Assembly: GCF_021389955.1 (NCBI RefSeq)
Contig: NZ_CP089980.1
Span: forward strand, 5,823,001 to 5,887,000
From: Fulvivirga maritima
GTDB lineage: Bacteria > Bacteroidota > Bacteroidia > Cytophagales > Cyclobacteriaceae
DNA: 64,000 nt
Reading direction: 5' to 3'
Part shown: in pieces, positions 1-8,524 of the stretch
How positions within the stretch are numbered: position 1 is the first letter of the stretch
Layout of the letters: each line of letters starts with the position of its first letter
The notes under the pieces: model-generated
The model's input: the letters and a program-made list of their open reading frames with translations, nothing else
Database searches by the model: none
What the model was told of the DNA's origin: nothing
Made by a program: the position numbers and the translations under genes

Positions 1-2
1 AA

Positions 3-2144
3 AACCATAAAAACAGTAGCTTCATCATCCAGATTAATGATAAAGAGCTTAAAGGTAACATCGTGCTGAAGGATCAGTCAACCGCCTTTAAGTATTACTC
101 TAATGGAGCTAAAGAAACTTTTATAGAATCTGCAGATATAGACAAGGTGATCTGTGTGGAATATGCACCGCCTAAAGGGCCTGTCAGAGAAGAAGCATCA
201 TCACCAGCTGAAAATGTGGTAATAGCGGCCGTGAATGATCTTCAAAGTTTACCGGGAGCAGAAGCTTGCATCCTTTTGGATTTTGATGGCTATTCGCTCC
301 CTTCTGGCACAGGATGGATGGACGGCAACAGCTGGAATGCACCTGCCTCTGGTATGAGCGATGCTCAGATACAAGAAACATGGGAAGTAGTAAGTGAAGA
401 TTTCAGGCCATTTAACATTAATGTTACCACAAGCCAAGCTGTATATAATTCATATGCTGAAAACAGAAGACAAAGATGCGTTTTTACACCAGACGACTCA
501 CCAGCATCTGGCAGTGGCGGTGTAGCCTACGTGGGAGCTTTCGGATACCGAGAGTGGCCATGCTGGGTGTTTATCATGTCTGGTAAAAATGGTGGAGAGG
601 CGGCTTCTCATGAAGTAGGTCATACTTTAGGCTTAGGCCATGACGGTCGTACAAACCCTAACGAAGGCTATTATCGTGGACATAACGGATGGGCTCCAAT
701 TATGGGTGTTGGTTATTATCAACCTTTAACGCAATGGAGCAAAGGCGAATATAATAATGCCAATAACACCGAAGATGATTTAGCAGTAATGACAGGCTAT
801 ATCAGCTATAGAGGAGATGACCATGGCAATAATTTCAGTTCTTCTACCTTTATTAACAGCAATGCAAGTGGCTCCATTACCACTCAAACTGGTGTTATTG
901 AGAGAAATAATGATGTAGACATGTTCGCCTTTAACTGTGGTACCGGCAATATCTCATTAGATATTAATACCGTAAGCAGATATGGTAATTTAAACATATT
1001 AGTCAACCTCTATGAAGGTGCCAGCGGTAATCTTATTGGCATTTTTAATGGCAATGGCCTTAATACTCACCTAGATGCCTACCTGGATGCAGGCACTTAT
1101 TATATCGGAGTAGAAGGAACAGGATCTGGCAATCCAGCAACGGATGGTTATTCTGACTATGCCTCTTTAGGTAGCTTTACCATTACAGGCAACATCACTT
1201 CCAATCCTGGTGTAGTTACCGTTTATCAGGATTGTAATTATGGCGGCTATGCTGTATCGCTTTCAGAAGGAAGCTATAATCTTAGTGCCCTACAAGGCCT
1301 GGGAGTAAGTAATGATGATATTTCTTCTATAAGAATACAAAACGGATATCAGGCTACGCTTTATTGGGATAATAATTTTGGCGGATCTTCTTTAGTAAAA
1401 ACAGGAGATGACAACTGCCTGGTAGATGAGGGCTGGAATGATGAGGTTACATCTATAGTGATTAGTACTACTACTTCTACTAATAACTTTCTTGAAGCAG
1501 AGAATTATAATGACATGAGTGGAGTGCAGATAGAGTCTTGCTCTGAAGGAGGACAAAATGTAGGATACATAGAAACTGGCGACTGGATGGCCTATTTCTC
1601 TGTTCCTTTTTCTACTTCAGGCAACTATTTAATAGAATACAGAGTGGCTAGTGAGAGTGGCGGCGGTGTTATTTCTACAGATCTTGATGCTGGCTCTACC
1701 GTACTAGGCACTGTTAATGTACCCTCTACCGGTGGCTGGCAAAACTGGCAAACTGTTTCTCATTCTGTTTATGTGAATGCAGGCACTTATGATTTCGGTC
1801 TCTATGCACAAAGCGGCGGGTGGAATATTAACTGGATAACAATTACTCCACAATCATCAGCCTCTGCCAGAGCAGACATGAGTGTAAGAAGGGATACTGA
1901 TGAACAATTATCCTCAACTGAACTCGTACTCTTCCCTAACCCTGCTAATAATTTCATTAACATTAATAATGCACAGCAGTACAAAGGAGGAACCTATACG
2001 TTGATGGACAAAACAGGTAAGGAGATCCTCTCCAAGGAATATTCTGGAGATGATATTGAGATTTCCAGCCTTCCTGCTGATCTATACTTTATAAGGTTAC
2101 AGAAAGACCAGAACCAAACTATACAGAAATTCATTAAACAATAG
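3..2144 (+). CDS. Secreted metzincin-like metalloprotease with T9SS sorting domain (5' partial)
   Basis: The reading frame is open back to base 3, so the true start lies before the window; a GTG at 63 is only the first possible start inside it. Numbering from that GTG, a zinc site HEVGHTLGLGHD sits at residues 183-194 (HExxHxxGxxH, metzincin type), with a possible Met-turn at M214. Next come a pre-peptidase C-terminal-like beta domain (about 260-375), a beta/gamma-crystallin-like domain (about 388-475), a CBM6-like carbohydrate-binding domain (about 482-605) and a type A T9SS sorting domain (from about 625, with FPNPANN). The protein is therefore predicted to leave through the T9SS and to be released or anchored at the surface, where it would cleave proteins, possibly glycoproteins given the CBM. 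It converges on the next gene, with a shared terminator between. The family assignment is firm; the substrate is unknown. Confidence 0.9.
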   Translation, partial: NHKNSSFIIQINDKELKGNIVLKDQSTAFKYYSNGAKETFIESADIDKVICVEYAPPKGPVREEASSPAENVVIAAVNDLQSLPGAEACILLDFDGYSLPSGTGWMDGNSWNAPASGMSDAQIQETWEVVSEDFRPFNINVTTSQAVYNSYAENRRQRCVFTPDDSPASGSGGVAYVGAFGYREWPCWVFIMSGKNGGEAASHEVGHTLGLGHDGRTNPNEGYYRGHNGWAPIMGVGYYQPLTQWSKGEYNNANNTEDDLAVMTGYISYRGDDHGNNFSSSTFINSNASGSITTQTGVIERNNDVDMFAFNCGTGNISLDINTVSRYGNLNILVNLYEGASGNLIGIFNGNGLNTHLDAYLDAGTYYIGVEGTGSGNPATDGYSDYASLGSFTITGNITSNPGVVTVYQDCNYGGYAVSLSEGSYNLSALQGLGVSNDDISSIRIQNGYQATLYWDNNFGGSSLVKTGDDNCLVDEGWNDEVTSIVISTTTSTNNFLEAENYNDMSGVQIESCSEGGQNVGYIETGDWMAYFSVPFSTSGNYLIEYRVASESGGGVISTDLDAGSTVLGTVNVPSTGGWQNWQTVSHSVYVNAGTYDFGLYAQSGGWNINWITITPQSSASARADMSVRRDTDEQLSSTELVLFPNPANNFININNAQQYKGGTYTLMDKTGKEILSKEYSGDDIEISSLPADLYFIRLQKDQNQTIQKFIKQ

Positions 2145-2152
2145 CAATACAA

Positions 2153-2182
2153 AAAGGCCGCTCAGAAACTGAGACGGCCTTT
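2153..2182. terminator. Bidirectional intrinsic terminator between convergent genes
   Basis: AAAGGCCG followed by CTCAG pairs with CTGAG, one unpaired A, then CGGCCTTT, around an AAA loop. Runs of A and T flank both sides, so the hairpin can terminate the plus-strand protease gene and the minus-strand gene that ends at 2214. Confidence 0.85.
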
Positions 2183-2213
2183 TACTTTACACTATAAATA
2201 AATAACCTATTTT

Positions 2214-2993
2214 TTAATCTGGATAAAGGATTTGAACGGCATCTTCGTCTCCATTAGTAAACCCGTTCCAAGGTAATACATAAGAATTCATTACTGAATT
2301 AGGATCACTAGAAGGTGTTCCATTAATGAAATACCCCTGAGTTTGATCTGTATGATAAAGACCAAAAATATGACCCATTTCATGAACTATGGTGAATTTT
2401 TTATATCCACTACTTAGAGAGTTATATCTTGTATTAATCTCCATGTTATATCCTGGACGGCCATTAGAAGTAGGTAAATACGCTCTAGCCACCCAATTTT
2501 GACTAGAATAACCTGTAGTAATAGTGGTATGAGCATTGCTACTACTAGAGGTTATAGACATATACAAAGAAGTTCCATTAACAGAATTCCACGCGTCAAC
2601 GGCCTCATAAATAGCAGTTACCCAAGAAGAGGGTACTGAAGAAGAGATATAAAATCTCATATTAGAAACGTTGCTACTGCTAACAAGATAGTATCCGCGA
2701 TAATGTTCTGTAGAAGGATCAGTTTCTAAGGCTGTGCCATTAGCAACATACTTCTCTACTTCTGATTTATCAATCAAAATATCTCCTCCTATAACGTAGG
2801 TGTCATTTTCAAGCTCTATATCTTTCTCATTAAAACCCGATTTAACAAGAAAACTAACAAGCTCATCCGTGGGTTCTTCAGCTTTTGGAGACACCTTTTC
2901 GGTTTCCTCCTGACATGAAGAAAAGAATAGTACAAAGGCCATACAAATAGACAAGACAGTCATAGATGACTGCATTTTTTGGTGCGTTTGCAT
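2214..2993 (-). CDS. M57-like zinc metalloprotease lipoprotein
   Basis: 259 residues. The N-terminus is a lipoprotein signal with the lipobox FSSC (C27), so the protein is probably tethered to a membrane. The zinc site is H204-E-x-x-H208-x-x-G211-x-x-H214 (VHEMGHIFGLYHTD), followed by a plausible Met-turn in NSVMNSY. The AVDAWN segment upstream and the overall size match the dual-action HEIGH peptidase family (MEROPS M57). No T9SS tail is present, unlike the other two proteases nearby. It is monocistronic: a terminator-like hairpin separates it from the subtilisin gene upstream, and the gene converging on it shares its 3' terminator. The catalytic class is well supported by the motif; the substrate is unknown. 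Confidence 0.88.
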   Translation of the reverse strand: MQTHQKMQSSMTVLSICMAFVLFFSSCQEETEKVSPKAEEPTDELVSFLVKSGFNEKDIELENDTYVIGGDILIDKSEVEKYVANGTALETDPSTEHYRGYYLVSSSNVSNMRFYISSSVPSSWVTAIYEAVDAWNSVNGTSLYMSITSSSSNAHTTITTGYSSQNWVARAYLPTSNGRPGYNMEINTRYNSLSSGYKKFTIVHEMGHIFGLYHTDQTQGYFINGTPSSDPNSVMNSYVLPWNGFTNGDEDAVQILYPD

Positions 2994-3220
2994 CGTTGTG
3001 TTGGTTTAGGTTAAAAATAATCGCACCTCTAAGGTAGATGGAAGATTAGTAAGTGCTCAAATAAGAAATTTAGACACCATCACACTTGTAACAATTGATC
3101 TCATATTTTTTAAAAAATCCAGAATCAAACAAGGATCAACCTATAGATACAGCTACAATCAATATAATTAATTTTTTAATATTTTAATATGTAACAATTC
3201 ACCGTCTCCATCCGCAATAT

Positions 3221-3255
3221 AAAAACCGCTTGAAGAATGAACTCCAAACGGTTTT
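3221..3255 (-). terminator. Intrinsic terminator after the subtilisin gene
   Basis: On the minus strand AAAACCG and CGGTTTT form the stem, continued by an inner TTG/CAA pairing, followed by TTTTTATATT. It lies just past the stop codon at 3272. Confidence 0.75.
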
Positions 3256-3271
3256 CCGTATACCTGAATAT

Positions 3272-6199
3272 TTACTCTACTACTAATCTTTCAGTAGTTA
3301 TTTTATCTCCTATTTTTATTTTAACCAGATAAATACCCCTTTCCAGCTTATCTATATTATACTGAGTATAATAATTACCTTTAGATTGCCCACCAGTATG
3401 TAGCCTCATCACCTCTTCACTATCGGTTATATTATGAATAGATATTTGAACATCAGTATTATCAGTCCCAATGTCATATTTCAAGAATATTTGGCCTTTG
3501 GAAGGGTTAGGATAAATCATTCCCTTATCCTCCTCCGAAACAGGTCTAACTGATTCCTTTCCTTCCTTATTCACAATAGTAAAGCGTTCACCTCCTTCTA
3601 TATTACCCTTTTCTGAGTTGTATTGAACCACATCTAGAAACGTCTCCTCTCCTTCTCTTAAATCTACTTTAAACTGAAAATCCATGCTAAAAGTCTCCTC
3701 CCCGTTCAATTCCAGGCCTTGAATAACTGCATTTTGAGCAATATAAAAACTGTTTTTCTCTAACACTTTTACATTCTTCAATTCTGCCTGCATTATTCTC
3801 CTGGTTAGTTCTGGCTCTGTTTGGAGTACAATAGCCCCTCCTCTTTTGAAAAATGGAGTTTCAATTTTTTCATCAAAGCCTTGATCTAAAAAGCGCAGGT
3901 CTATCTTACTGAAGCCTTTCCTTACTCCACGAATATATACGCTCATAAAATCAGCATCATTATCATAAACGGATACATTCTTCCATACAATATTGTTGTT
4001 GTTCCTTACATTAAACCCTACGCTCACATTATTAACCTCATTAAACATAGGATCAGAAGGTGACACAATTCGAGATAACAGGCAGAAATGATGCACATCA
4101 TTAGTAAAATCAGCCGGATTAGGCGGGTACCACAAAATTTCAGCTATATATGTACCTCCGGGTGCTATAGGAGGAATTGAAACCGTATTAACCATATCAC
4201 CATTCAAAACACCCAAAAGGTTGTAGTTTATCCAGTGTGTTGGCCATACAAGCCCTGTAGAAGCTTTTGAAAAGTATACCGAAATATTGGCACACTCACT
4301 GGTGACACTACTACGATTTCTTACCCTCACATAAATAGCGTTAGGAGAATAAAGCTTAAATTCTGGATTTTCATGAGTAAGACCGCCATCGGCATTCTTT
4401 CTCACCCACATATCAGTACTTAAGTACATAGGGCCTGAATCAGGATTAGGCTCTATGCCTGTATCTGAGTTTCTGTCTTTGGAGTACAAATCAAAGTTAG
4501 CCCCTCCGGGAATTAACTGCTGTGCCATCAACACTGCTGCCTCAGCATCAACTAAGCCATACCCCATTTCATTATGCCAGATACCATTTGGTCTTCCTAA
4601 AACATTACCATAGGCATACGAACCTACCTTTTGAGCCGTTAGCTCCAGAATATCCTCCACTTGATCATGAGTCAAACAAGGGTTAACTGATAAAATAAGC
4701 CCTGCAATACCAGCCACCATAGGACATGCCGATGATGTACCTCCAAAGGTTGTAGTATAGTTACCTGTGGCATATCCACTACCTCCTTGTTGATCTGTAG
4801 TTACGATACTAGCCCCCGGTGCCATCACATCGAGCTGAGCTCCAAAGTTACTGCCTTGAGTAGAATTCCAGGATAAGCAAGATGAGCCACCAATAGGATC
4901 AATACGCTTACCACAGTCACCAATGGCACCAACAGTAACAATATCAGGATTACTATTAGCAGGATAAGAAACTGCCCCATTATTATTACCTGAAGCAAAA
5001 ACAATAACGGTACCCAAACCGCCTCTACCATTGGTTAAAGCATTAGTAATAGCATTGTCAATTACGGCATATGCTACGCCTGAACTCCATGAATTACTAA
5101 TAACATCAGCTCCATTTTGCCAGGCCCAGTTAATACCATCGGCACGGGCCATTCTTGAATTTGGAGATCCCAGTAAAGAGTTACTAATAGACATTAAGCC
5201 TACGTTAGGAGCTACACCTGATATGCCTTCATTATTATCCTGCATTGCACCAACTATTCCTGCGCAAGCAGTACCATGTGCACCTAAAACCAATGCAGGC
5301 GAGGTACCAGACTCTGTGTCAAAACCTGTACCTACTGTATTGTGCTGTAAATCCGGGTGGTTCATTTCAAAACCATGATCTAATACAGCCACTATCACTT
5401 CGCCCGAACCTTTAGTGATGTCCCAGGCCTCAAAGGCTTTCACATCTACTCCGGCAATACCTCCATACTGACTAGTATTGTCTAGCCCCCACTGATCTGG
5501 AAGTAAAGGGTCATTAGCTGAATTAATCTCAGCATCTATCAGAAAATCTGGCTCTGCATGCTCAAATTGGCCAGTTTCATATATTTTATTAGCTATTTCT
5601 AAAGCATTAAACCTGGAGTCTGCAGTACACTTTAGAATATACCACTCTGGCATAAATCTATTCTGACCAACGATCAATGCCCCAAGATCAGCAGCTTTCT
5701 TTTCAAGCAATGCTACATCAGATTCATTCTTAACCTTCACATACAAATACTGTGAAAGACCTATTTTCTTCTCTTGTTTATTCGAAAAATAAGGAGCTGC
5801 ATTAAGCACTAAATCACTAGCTTCCAACTCCTTGAGGTATTCTAAGTATTGCTTACCTGAGAACTTACCATTGAGTTTTACTTCTGACCAATAATTAGTA
5901 TTACCAACGGCTTGCTTTCGTACATTTTTAAAAATCTGGATTGAATTATCCATTGCATGCTTCTCTACTTTAGCAGAAGCAGATAAGAACTTTACCTTAT
6001 TAGCATCGGCCAAATCATCTGAAGTAACCAGATACACATAATCAGTATTTAAACTTAATGGCTGCTTTTCACCATTGTAATAATAGTAATAGTCTTGAGC
6101 CAGTAATGAGACTGAAGAAAGCAGCACAAAAATTAGGACAAGTACATTTTGGATATGGGTGGGCCTTACGGCGATACGTATATAATTCCTGGGTTTCAT
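3272..6199 (-). CDS. Subtilisin-like serine protease (S8) with T9SS sorting domain
   Basis: 975 residues with an N-terminal signal segment (hydrophobic about 19-34, cleavage near LLAQ). A propeptide-like region of about 200 residues precedes the S8 domain. The catalytic triad is D274 (AVLDHG), H308 (GAHGTA) and S489 (GGTSSACP), and the oxyanion Asn is N405 in ASGNNNG. After the catalytic domain comes a beta-rich region of about 300 residues with Ig-like character. The last 80 or so residues are a type A T9SS sorting domain (IYPNPSKGQ, then GIYLVKI near the end). It is predicted to be secreted through the T9SS as a general protease. It has its own terminator, and a 16-bp palindrome 53 bp upstream of the start may be an operator. 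Nothing suggests inactivation. Confidence 0.95.
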   Translation of the reverse strand: MKPRNYIRIAVRPTHIQNVLVLIFVLLSSVSLLAQDYYYYYNGEKQPLSLNTDYVYLVTSDDLADANKVKFLSASAKVEKHAMDNSIQIFKNVRKQAVGNTNYWSEVKLNGKFSGKQYLEYLKELEASDLVLNAAPYFSNKQEKKIGLSQYLYVKVKNESDVALLEKKAADLGALIVGQNRFMPEWYILKCTADSRFNALEIANKIYETGQFEHAEPDFLIDAEINSANDPLLPDQWGLDNTSQYGGIAGVDVKAFEAWDITKGSGEVIVAVLDHGFEMNHPDLQHNTVGTGFDTESGTSPALVLGAHGTACAGIVGAMQDNNEGISGVAPNVGLMSISNSLLGSPNSRMARADGINWAWQNGADVISNSWSSGVAYAVIDNAITNALTNGRGGLGTVIVFASGNNNGAVSYPANSNPDIVTVGAIGDCGKRIDPIGGSSCLSWNSTQGSNFGAQLDVMAPGASIVTTDQQGGSGYATGNYTTTFGGTSSACPMVAGIAGLILSVNPCLTHDQVEDILELTAQKVGSYAYGNVLGRPNGIWHNEMGYGLVDAEAAVLMAQQLIPGGANFDLYSKDRNSDTGIEPNPDSGPMYLSTDMWVRKNADGGLTHENPEFKLYSPNAIYVRVRNRSSVTSECANISVYFSKASTGLVWPTHWINYNLLGVLNGDMVNTVSIPPIAPGGTYIAEILWYPPNPADFTNDVHHFCLLSRIVSPSDPMFNEVNNVSVGFNVRNNNNIVWKNVSVYDNDADFMSVYIRGVRKGFSKIDLRFLDQGFDEKIETPFFKRGGAIVLQTEPELTRRIMQAELKNVKVLEKNSFYIAQNAVIQGLELNGEETFSMDFQFKVDLREGEETFLDVVQYNSEKGNIEGGERFTIVNKEGKESVRPVSEEDKGMIYPNPSKGQIFLKYDIGTDNTDVQISIHNITDSEEVMRLHTGGQSKGNYYTQYNIDKLERGIYLVKIKIGDKITTERLVVE

Positions 6200-6251
6200 G
6201 ATAGAACATTTATATTTTTCCTACTCTATTATAGCTTTTCAGAATACGCTA

Positions 6252-6267
6252 TATGAATCGATTCATA
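6252..6267. promoter_or_regulatory. 16-bp perfect palindrome upstream of the subtilisin gene
   Basis: TATGAATCGATTCATA reads the same on both strands and lies 53 bp before the subtilisin start codon. The core AATCGATT is shared with palindromes upstream of two mannosidase genes (24532 and 28296), which suggests a homodimeric repressor or activator site. That role is inference. Confidence 0.45.
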
Positions 6268-6396
6268 AGTGTAAAATTAGAAGCTTACTAAGCCGACATT
6301 CATAGGAAAAGACCCCATTATAAAAGTGAATAACCCCTTTGATTTATATTAATAAAATGAATATCTTCTATAGAGGTCGATTGAAAAGGACATAAA

Positions 6397-6433
6397 AAAA
6401 GGGCAGCTGAGGAGAATACAGCGTGCCCTTTTT
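6397..6433. terminator. Terminator-like hairpin in non-coding DNA
   Basis: AAAAGGGCA plus GCTG pairs with CAGC, a bulged G, and TGCCCTTTT around a 9-nt loop. The better T-tract (seven T) is on the minus strand. No protein gene ends here on either strand, so it may end an untranslated transcript from the 6440-7130 region. Confidence 0.6.
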
Positions 6434-6491
6434 CGTGATCGCAGAATATAGGTGTGCTAAATTAAATTGTGCCAACTATTAATTTCTTTTA

Positions 6492-6528
6492 AAAACTGCC
6501 AGCAGGAAAAATCCTGCTTAGCAGTTTT
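6492..6528. other. Strong hairpin in non-coding DNA
   Basis: AAAACTGC pairs with GCAGTTTT and the inner AGCAGGA pairs with TCCTGCT, giving 15 base pairs with a small asymmetric internal loop. On the minus strand TTTTTAAAAG follows. It lies between the hairpin at 6397 and repeat module A and is not attached to any reading frame. It may be a second terminator or part of a structured RNA. Confidence 0.5.
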
Positions 6529-6767
6529 CTGAACCTGAACGTGAAAAGTTTTACTTCTACAACTAATCATGACACTAAGATAGAGTGCTGAAGCTGCTTA
6601 TAACAGAGGAAATAGACCCTTTAAGGAGGGGAAATATCCCCTTGTTTTTTGAAGAAGTGGCCTGAAAGCAAAAGAAGAGCTATTTTAAAGCGGTATAATG
6701 GCAATGCAGAGGAAGTATTGTTCAAATAAAATTACCAGAATGGCGAAAAATTCATACAAGACAGATA

Positions 6768-6927
6768 CAAAAAATCCCCTTCGAACCTAGTTCTGAAGGG
6801 GATTTCTGTTGTCTATAGTTGGCTTTAATTGATACTAAGGTAATACCTCCCCTTAAAAACCGAAAGCCAATATCTGTTTGTGCTATTTTTTAGGGTTGAA
6901 TGACAGATAAAGCCGATGAGTTGTTTT
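6768..6927 (-). repeat. Hairpin repeat module, copy A (candidate small RNA unit)
   Basis: One of nine copies in the window. Its 26-nt hairpin is at 6776-6801 (arms CCCCTTC and GAAGGGG, with an inner GAAC/GTTC). A second inverted repeat, TTGGCTTT and AAAGCCAA, follows about 15 nt later, and the module ends at the shared GATGAGTTGTTTT. The strand is given as minus because the strong T-tract (ATTTTTTG) follows the hairpin on that strand. This copy is more diverged than those in the arrays, especially in the segment between the two arms of the second inverted repeat. Confidence 0.75.
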
Positions 6928-7040
6928 AATAATTGTAGATAATGTTATTTTATAAGGTAGCTGAATAATGAAAGCGAGAACACAACAGCTAAAATAGGTA
7001 TGGAATTCTGCCTGCAAAATGTATGGCCTTAAGAAAGTTG

Positions 7041-7120
7041 ATAAACAAAAAATCCCCTTCGAACCTGGTTCTGAAGGGGACTTTTGTTGTCTATAGTTGG
7101 CTTTAATTGATACTAAGGTA
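7041..7120 (-). repeat. Hairpin repeat module, copy B (truncated)
   Basis: The hairpin is at 7054-7079 and identity with the other copies runs to TACTAAGGTA at 7120, then stops abruptly, so the second arm of the TTGGCTTT inverted repeat is missing. It lies 278 bp from copy A; the stretch between still carries a recognisable ATTCTGCCTG of the array spacer. It is just downstream of the DUF218 gene stop and could serve as that gene's terminator. Confidence 0.7.
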
Positions 7121-7202
7121 TATGCTTTAACCTTAATAATATACTCATGCTCTGCATAAAGCTATTTTGAAAGATTAAATGCGGATTTTACCGATAAATG
7201 AA

Positions 7203-8462
7203 TTATGGATCCAGAGGTTGCAAAGGGTTTTGTTGAAATGACAACTCACTTGGCAAATACTCTATAGAAGTTGGTGTTATTCTATCAAGTAATTTAGCTG
7301 GCTGATACCCCAACTCTTGCTCACATCTATCATAAAATCGCTGTGATTCTACATAATCACTATGATCAAAGTTGGTAGTAACTATACTTGGTTTATTTGT
7401 ATTAGTTTGATAGGCAAATAACAATCTTGACGCATTCCTCAGGTTAGTGGTGGTGTGCCTGGCATGCGGATCTATTATGATATGTCTTTCATCTATTCCA
7501 TATTTTGCTATCAATTCCTTTTTCATCTCTATTGCTTCACAATAAGGAGTACGAAAAGGGTGCACGTGTCCACCAGAAACAATTATCAAAGGAGCCAAAC
7601 CCTCTAAAAACTGCTTAGCAGCAATCCTTAAATTGAGCTTGCCTAAAGGAGTGAGTCTCACTCCATACACTTCAGAACCAGCTCCTAAAACTAAAACAGA
7701 AGCATATTTATAATTCTCCCATTTTATGGTAGGGATATACTCAATCGCGGCTCTATTCTCCTTCTCTTCCATGGGTTCATAGCGTGCAGCCTCATCTCTG
7801 TGATTCAAATAAAGCAGAGACAAACTGAAATCTAATGGCATTTCAAAGAACAGATTCTCTTTATGGGCTGAATTCAGCACCTCCCTACTCCACATTCGGA
7901 TAGTAGCTTGATATGACTTACCATCAATATCATATGCAGCTGAATCAATACTAGGATAAATAGCTCCTGTACCATTTCCATAAACATCCATTACATGATT
8001 CATACCTTCTACACAAAGGCTAAAAACAGCTGCTAAAAACGCTTCATCACTGAGTGAATCGAGATTAATATATGCTTTTGACGCCCTCAGCTCTGTTACC
8101 AAATCTTTCATTTCTGAAGATTTCTGCCATTCTTTGATCAGAGCGTCTGATATTACCTTTTGTTCTGTATCCGTCCATTTAAATGCATTTACAATAAATT
8201 CTCTATTTTCAGAGCAACACTCCAATGCTTGTGTTACATTGGCTATCTTTTGCTTGTTCAATTTTTGCAGGGCAGTATTGTTCTTCAACTGATCTGATAC
8301 AGGCTGCATTTGCTGAATAAGAGTAAGTAAATAATAATTCTTATCCTGAAGCTCAGAACCCGAGCTATAGACTTTACTGTATTCTGTCTGTGCAAATGCA
8401 ATTTTACAAATGATTAATAAAAGCAGCACAGAGAGATATTTACATGTCTTCATTATCTTCAT
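7203..8462 (-). CDS. Exported DUF218 (YdcF/SanA-like) protein
   Basis: The frame is open from 8513, but the first residues of that longer reading overlap a terminator hairpin. The ATG at 8462 (MKIMKTCK, then a hydrophobic stretch ending in IAFAQ) gives a normal signal peptide and is preferred; 8453 is also possible. The product has about 419 residues. The C-terminal half carries the DUF218 fold pattern: VLVLGAG, GKLNLRIAAKQFLEG, IIVSGGHVHP, then a conserved acidic EAIEMKKEL and a late TTNFDHSDY strand. DUF218 proteins such as ElyC and SanA are linked to envelope polysaccharide or undecaprenyl-carrier metabolism, but the exact reaction is uncertain. The N-terminal 200 residues are helical and not recognised. 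It follows SusD and is probably reached by read-through of that operon. Confidence 0.75.
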   Translation of the reverse strand: MKIMKTCKYLSVLLLLIICKIAFAQTEYSKVYSSGSELQDKNYYLLTLIQQMQPVSDQLKNNTALQKLNKQKIANVTQALECCSENREFIVNAFKWTDTEQKVISDALIKEWQKSSEMKDLVTELRASKAYINLDSLSDEAFLAAVFSLCVEGMNHVMDVYGNGTGAIYPSIDSAAYDIDGKSYQATIRMWSREVLNSAHKENLFFEMPLDFSLSLLYLNHRDEAARYEPMEEKENRAAIEYIPTIKWENYKYASVLVLGAGSEVYGVRLTPLGKLNLRIAAKQFLEGLAPLIIVSGGHVHPFRTPYCEAIEMKKELIAKYGIDERHIIIDPHARHTTTNLRNASRLLFAYQTNTNKPSIVTTNFDHSDYVESQRFYDRCEQELGYQPAKLLDRITPTSIEYLPSELSFQQNPLQPLDP

Positions 8463-8478
8463 TTTTAGAAATAAAAAA

Positions 8479-8506
8479 GCAGCCAGGCAAATATTTGCCT
8501 GACTGC
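8479..8506 (-). terminator. Terminator or attenuator after susD
   Basis: The 18-bp perfect palindrome CAGGCAAATATTTGCCTG is extended by GCAG and CTGC, and is followed on the minus strand by TTTTTTATTTCT. It lies between the SusD stop and the start of the DUF218 gene, which would be expressed only by read-through or from an unseen promoter. Confidence 0.8.
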
Positions 8507-8524
8507 CAACCAAAAAAACAAGTA

